Positions 63,887-64,000 of a DNA stretch of 64,000 nucleotides are shown piece after piece (position 1 is the first letter of the stretch; each line of letters starts with the position of its first letter). A program made the translations under genes and the position numbers. This DNA comes from an uncultured Collinsella sp. (lineage in GTDB: Bacteria; Actinomycetota; Coriobacteriia; Coriobacteriales; Coriobacteriaceae). The stretch lies in assembly GCA_902470815.1 (NCBI GenBank), contig CABRHS010000008.1:25418-89417 (forward strand). Direction: 5' to 3'. The notes under the pieces were generated by a model that saw only the letters and a program-made list of their open reading frames with translations, ran no database searches and was not told where the DNA came from.

Positions 63887-64000
63887 CCGGCCGCGGCGTC
63901 TTGCAGAATGGGTTTCAACAAAGGGCTGTCCGATTTTGAACTGCGTCCCAAATCTTGGACGGGTCAATAGATACGGTCTAAGCCGCTAGGGACTGACCCC
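63887..64000. other. window-edge intergenic stretch, possibly the end of an insertion element
   Basis: No gene is seen. GGGTCA (63961-63966) and TGACCC form an inverted pair near the edge, and GTCC-(8 nt)-GGAC precedes them. These could belong to an insertion-sequence terminus lying beyond the window. Confidence 0.3.

Noticed and set aside
63887..64000. A complete insertion sequence at the right edge
   Set aside because: No transposase frame is within the window; only a possible short terminal inverted pair is seen.

Overview
The window reads as chromosomal DNA of a high-GC, anaerobic, gut-type actinobacterium, most like Collinsella (Coriobacteriia). The evidence is GC-rich codon use, LPXTG surface proteins, an oxygen-sensitive Fe-S flavoenzyme repertoire (OYE/BaiCD-like enoate reductase, a GltD-like flavoprotein, HypA/HypB), a DHH-family pyrophosphatase and several mannose-type PTS systems. 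Organism assignment is inference. One tRNA (Gln, UUG) is present. There is no rRNA, CRISPR array, phage or complete transposon.

Layout. (a) 1-7.6 kb: the 3' part of an OYE/enoate-reductase gene faces a DUF5692-type membrane protein gene. A TetR gene follows, divergent from a hypB / Fe-S flavoprotein / hypA cassette. Three near-identical TTGAC-N5-GTCAA sites mark a probable TetR regulon. (b) 7.9-13.0 kb: a very large LPQTG-anchored GH-D-clan-like glycosidase whose signal peptide is out of frame with its body at a run of seven G. (c) 13-23 kb: an AAA/DUF4143 ATPase behind four 23-bp tandem repeats, cysE, a DedA protein, ilvE, a lysozyme-like LPDTG surface protein, pyrE, a lipoprotein, a HAD phosphatase, tRNA-Gln and a peptidoglycan-binding protein.

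(d) 23.2-34.4 kb: a catabolic island with a GntR regulator, mannose-family PTS IIB-IIC-IID, FrlB-like deglycase, FrlD-like kinase, PTS IIA, three more SIS proteins, a HAD phosphatase, an AlsE-like epimerase and a DeoC-like aldolase. All four SIS proteins keep the Glu-x15-His pair of the GlmS/FrlB/FraB family, so the most likely substrates are Amadori compounds (fructosyl or glucosyl amines) taken up and phosphorylated by the PTS. (e) 34.7-39.8 kb: trxA, a hypothetical protein and the NAD operon nadA-nadB-nadC with its probable repressor niaR. (f) 39.8-48.4 kb: two further deglycase units. One is GntR divergent from a SIS gene. The other has a DMT exporter, a PTS IIA-IIB fusion, IIC, IID, SIS, HAD and GntR. 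The window therefore holds six deglycase-type SIS proteins and three GntR regulators.

(g) 48.5-64 kb: housekeeping genes (YitT, recQ, metA, pcrA, brnQ, a ROK kinase, an MFS carrier, a PHP histidinol phosphatase, ppaC, nhaA). Two MITE-like inverted-repeat elements of about 145 bp sit in intergenic gaps, and terminator-like hairpins lie in the leaders of pcrA and nhaA.

The metabolic theme is scavenging: host or diet glycans (surface glycosidase), glycated amines (three PTS/SIS units), branched-chain amino acids (BrnQ, IlvE) and NAD precursors sensed by NiaR.
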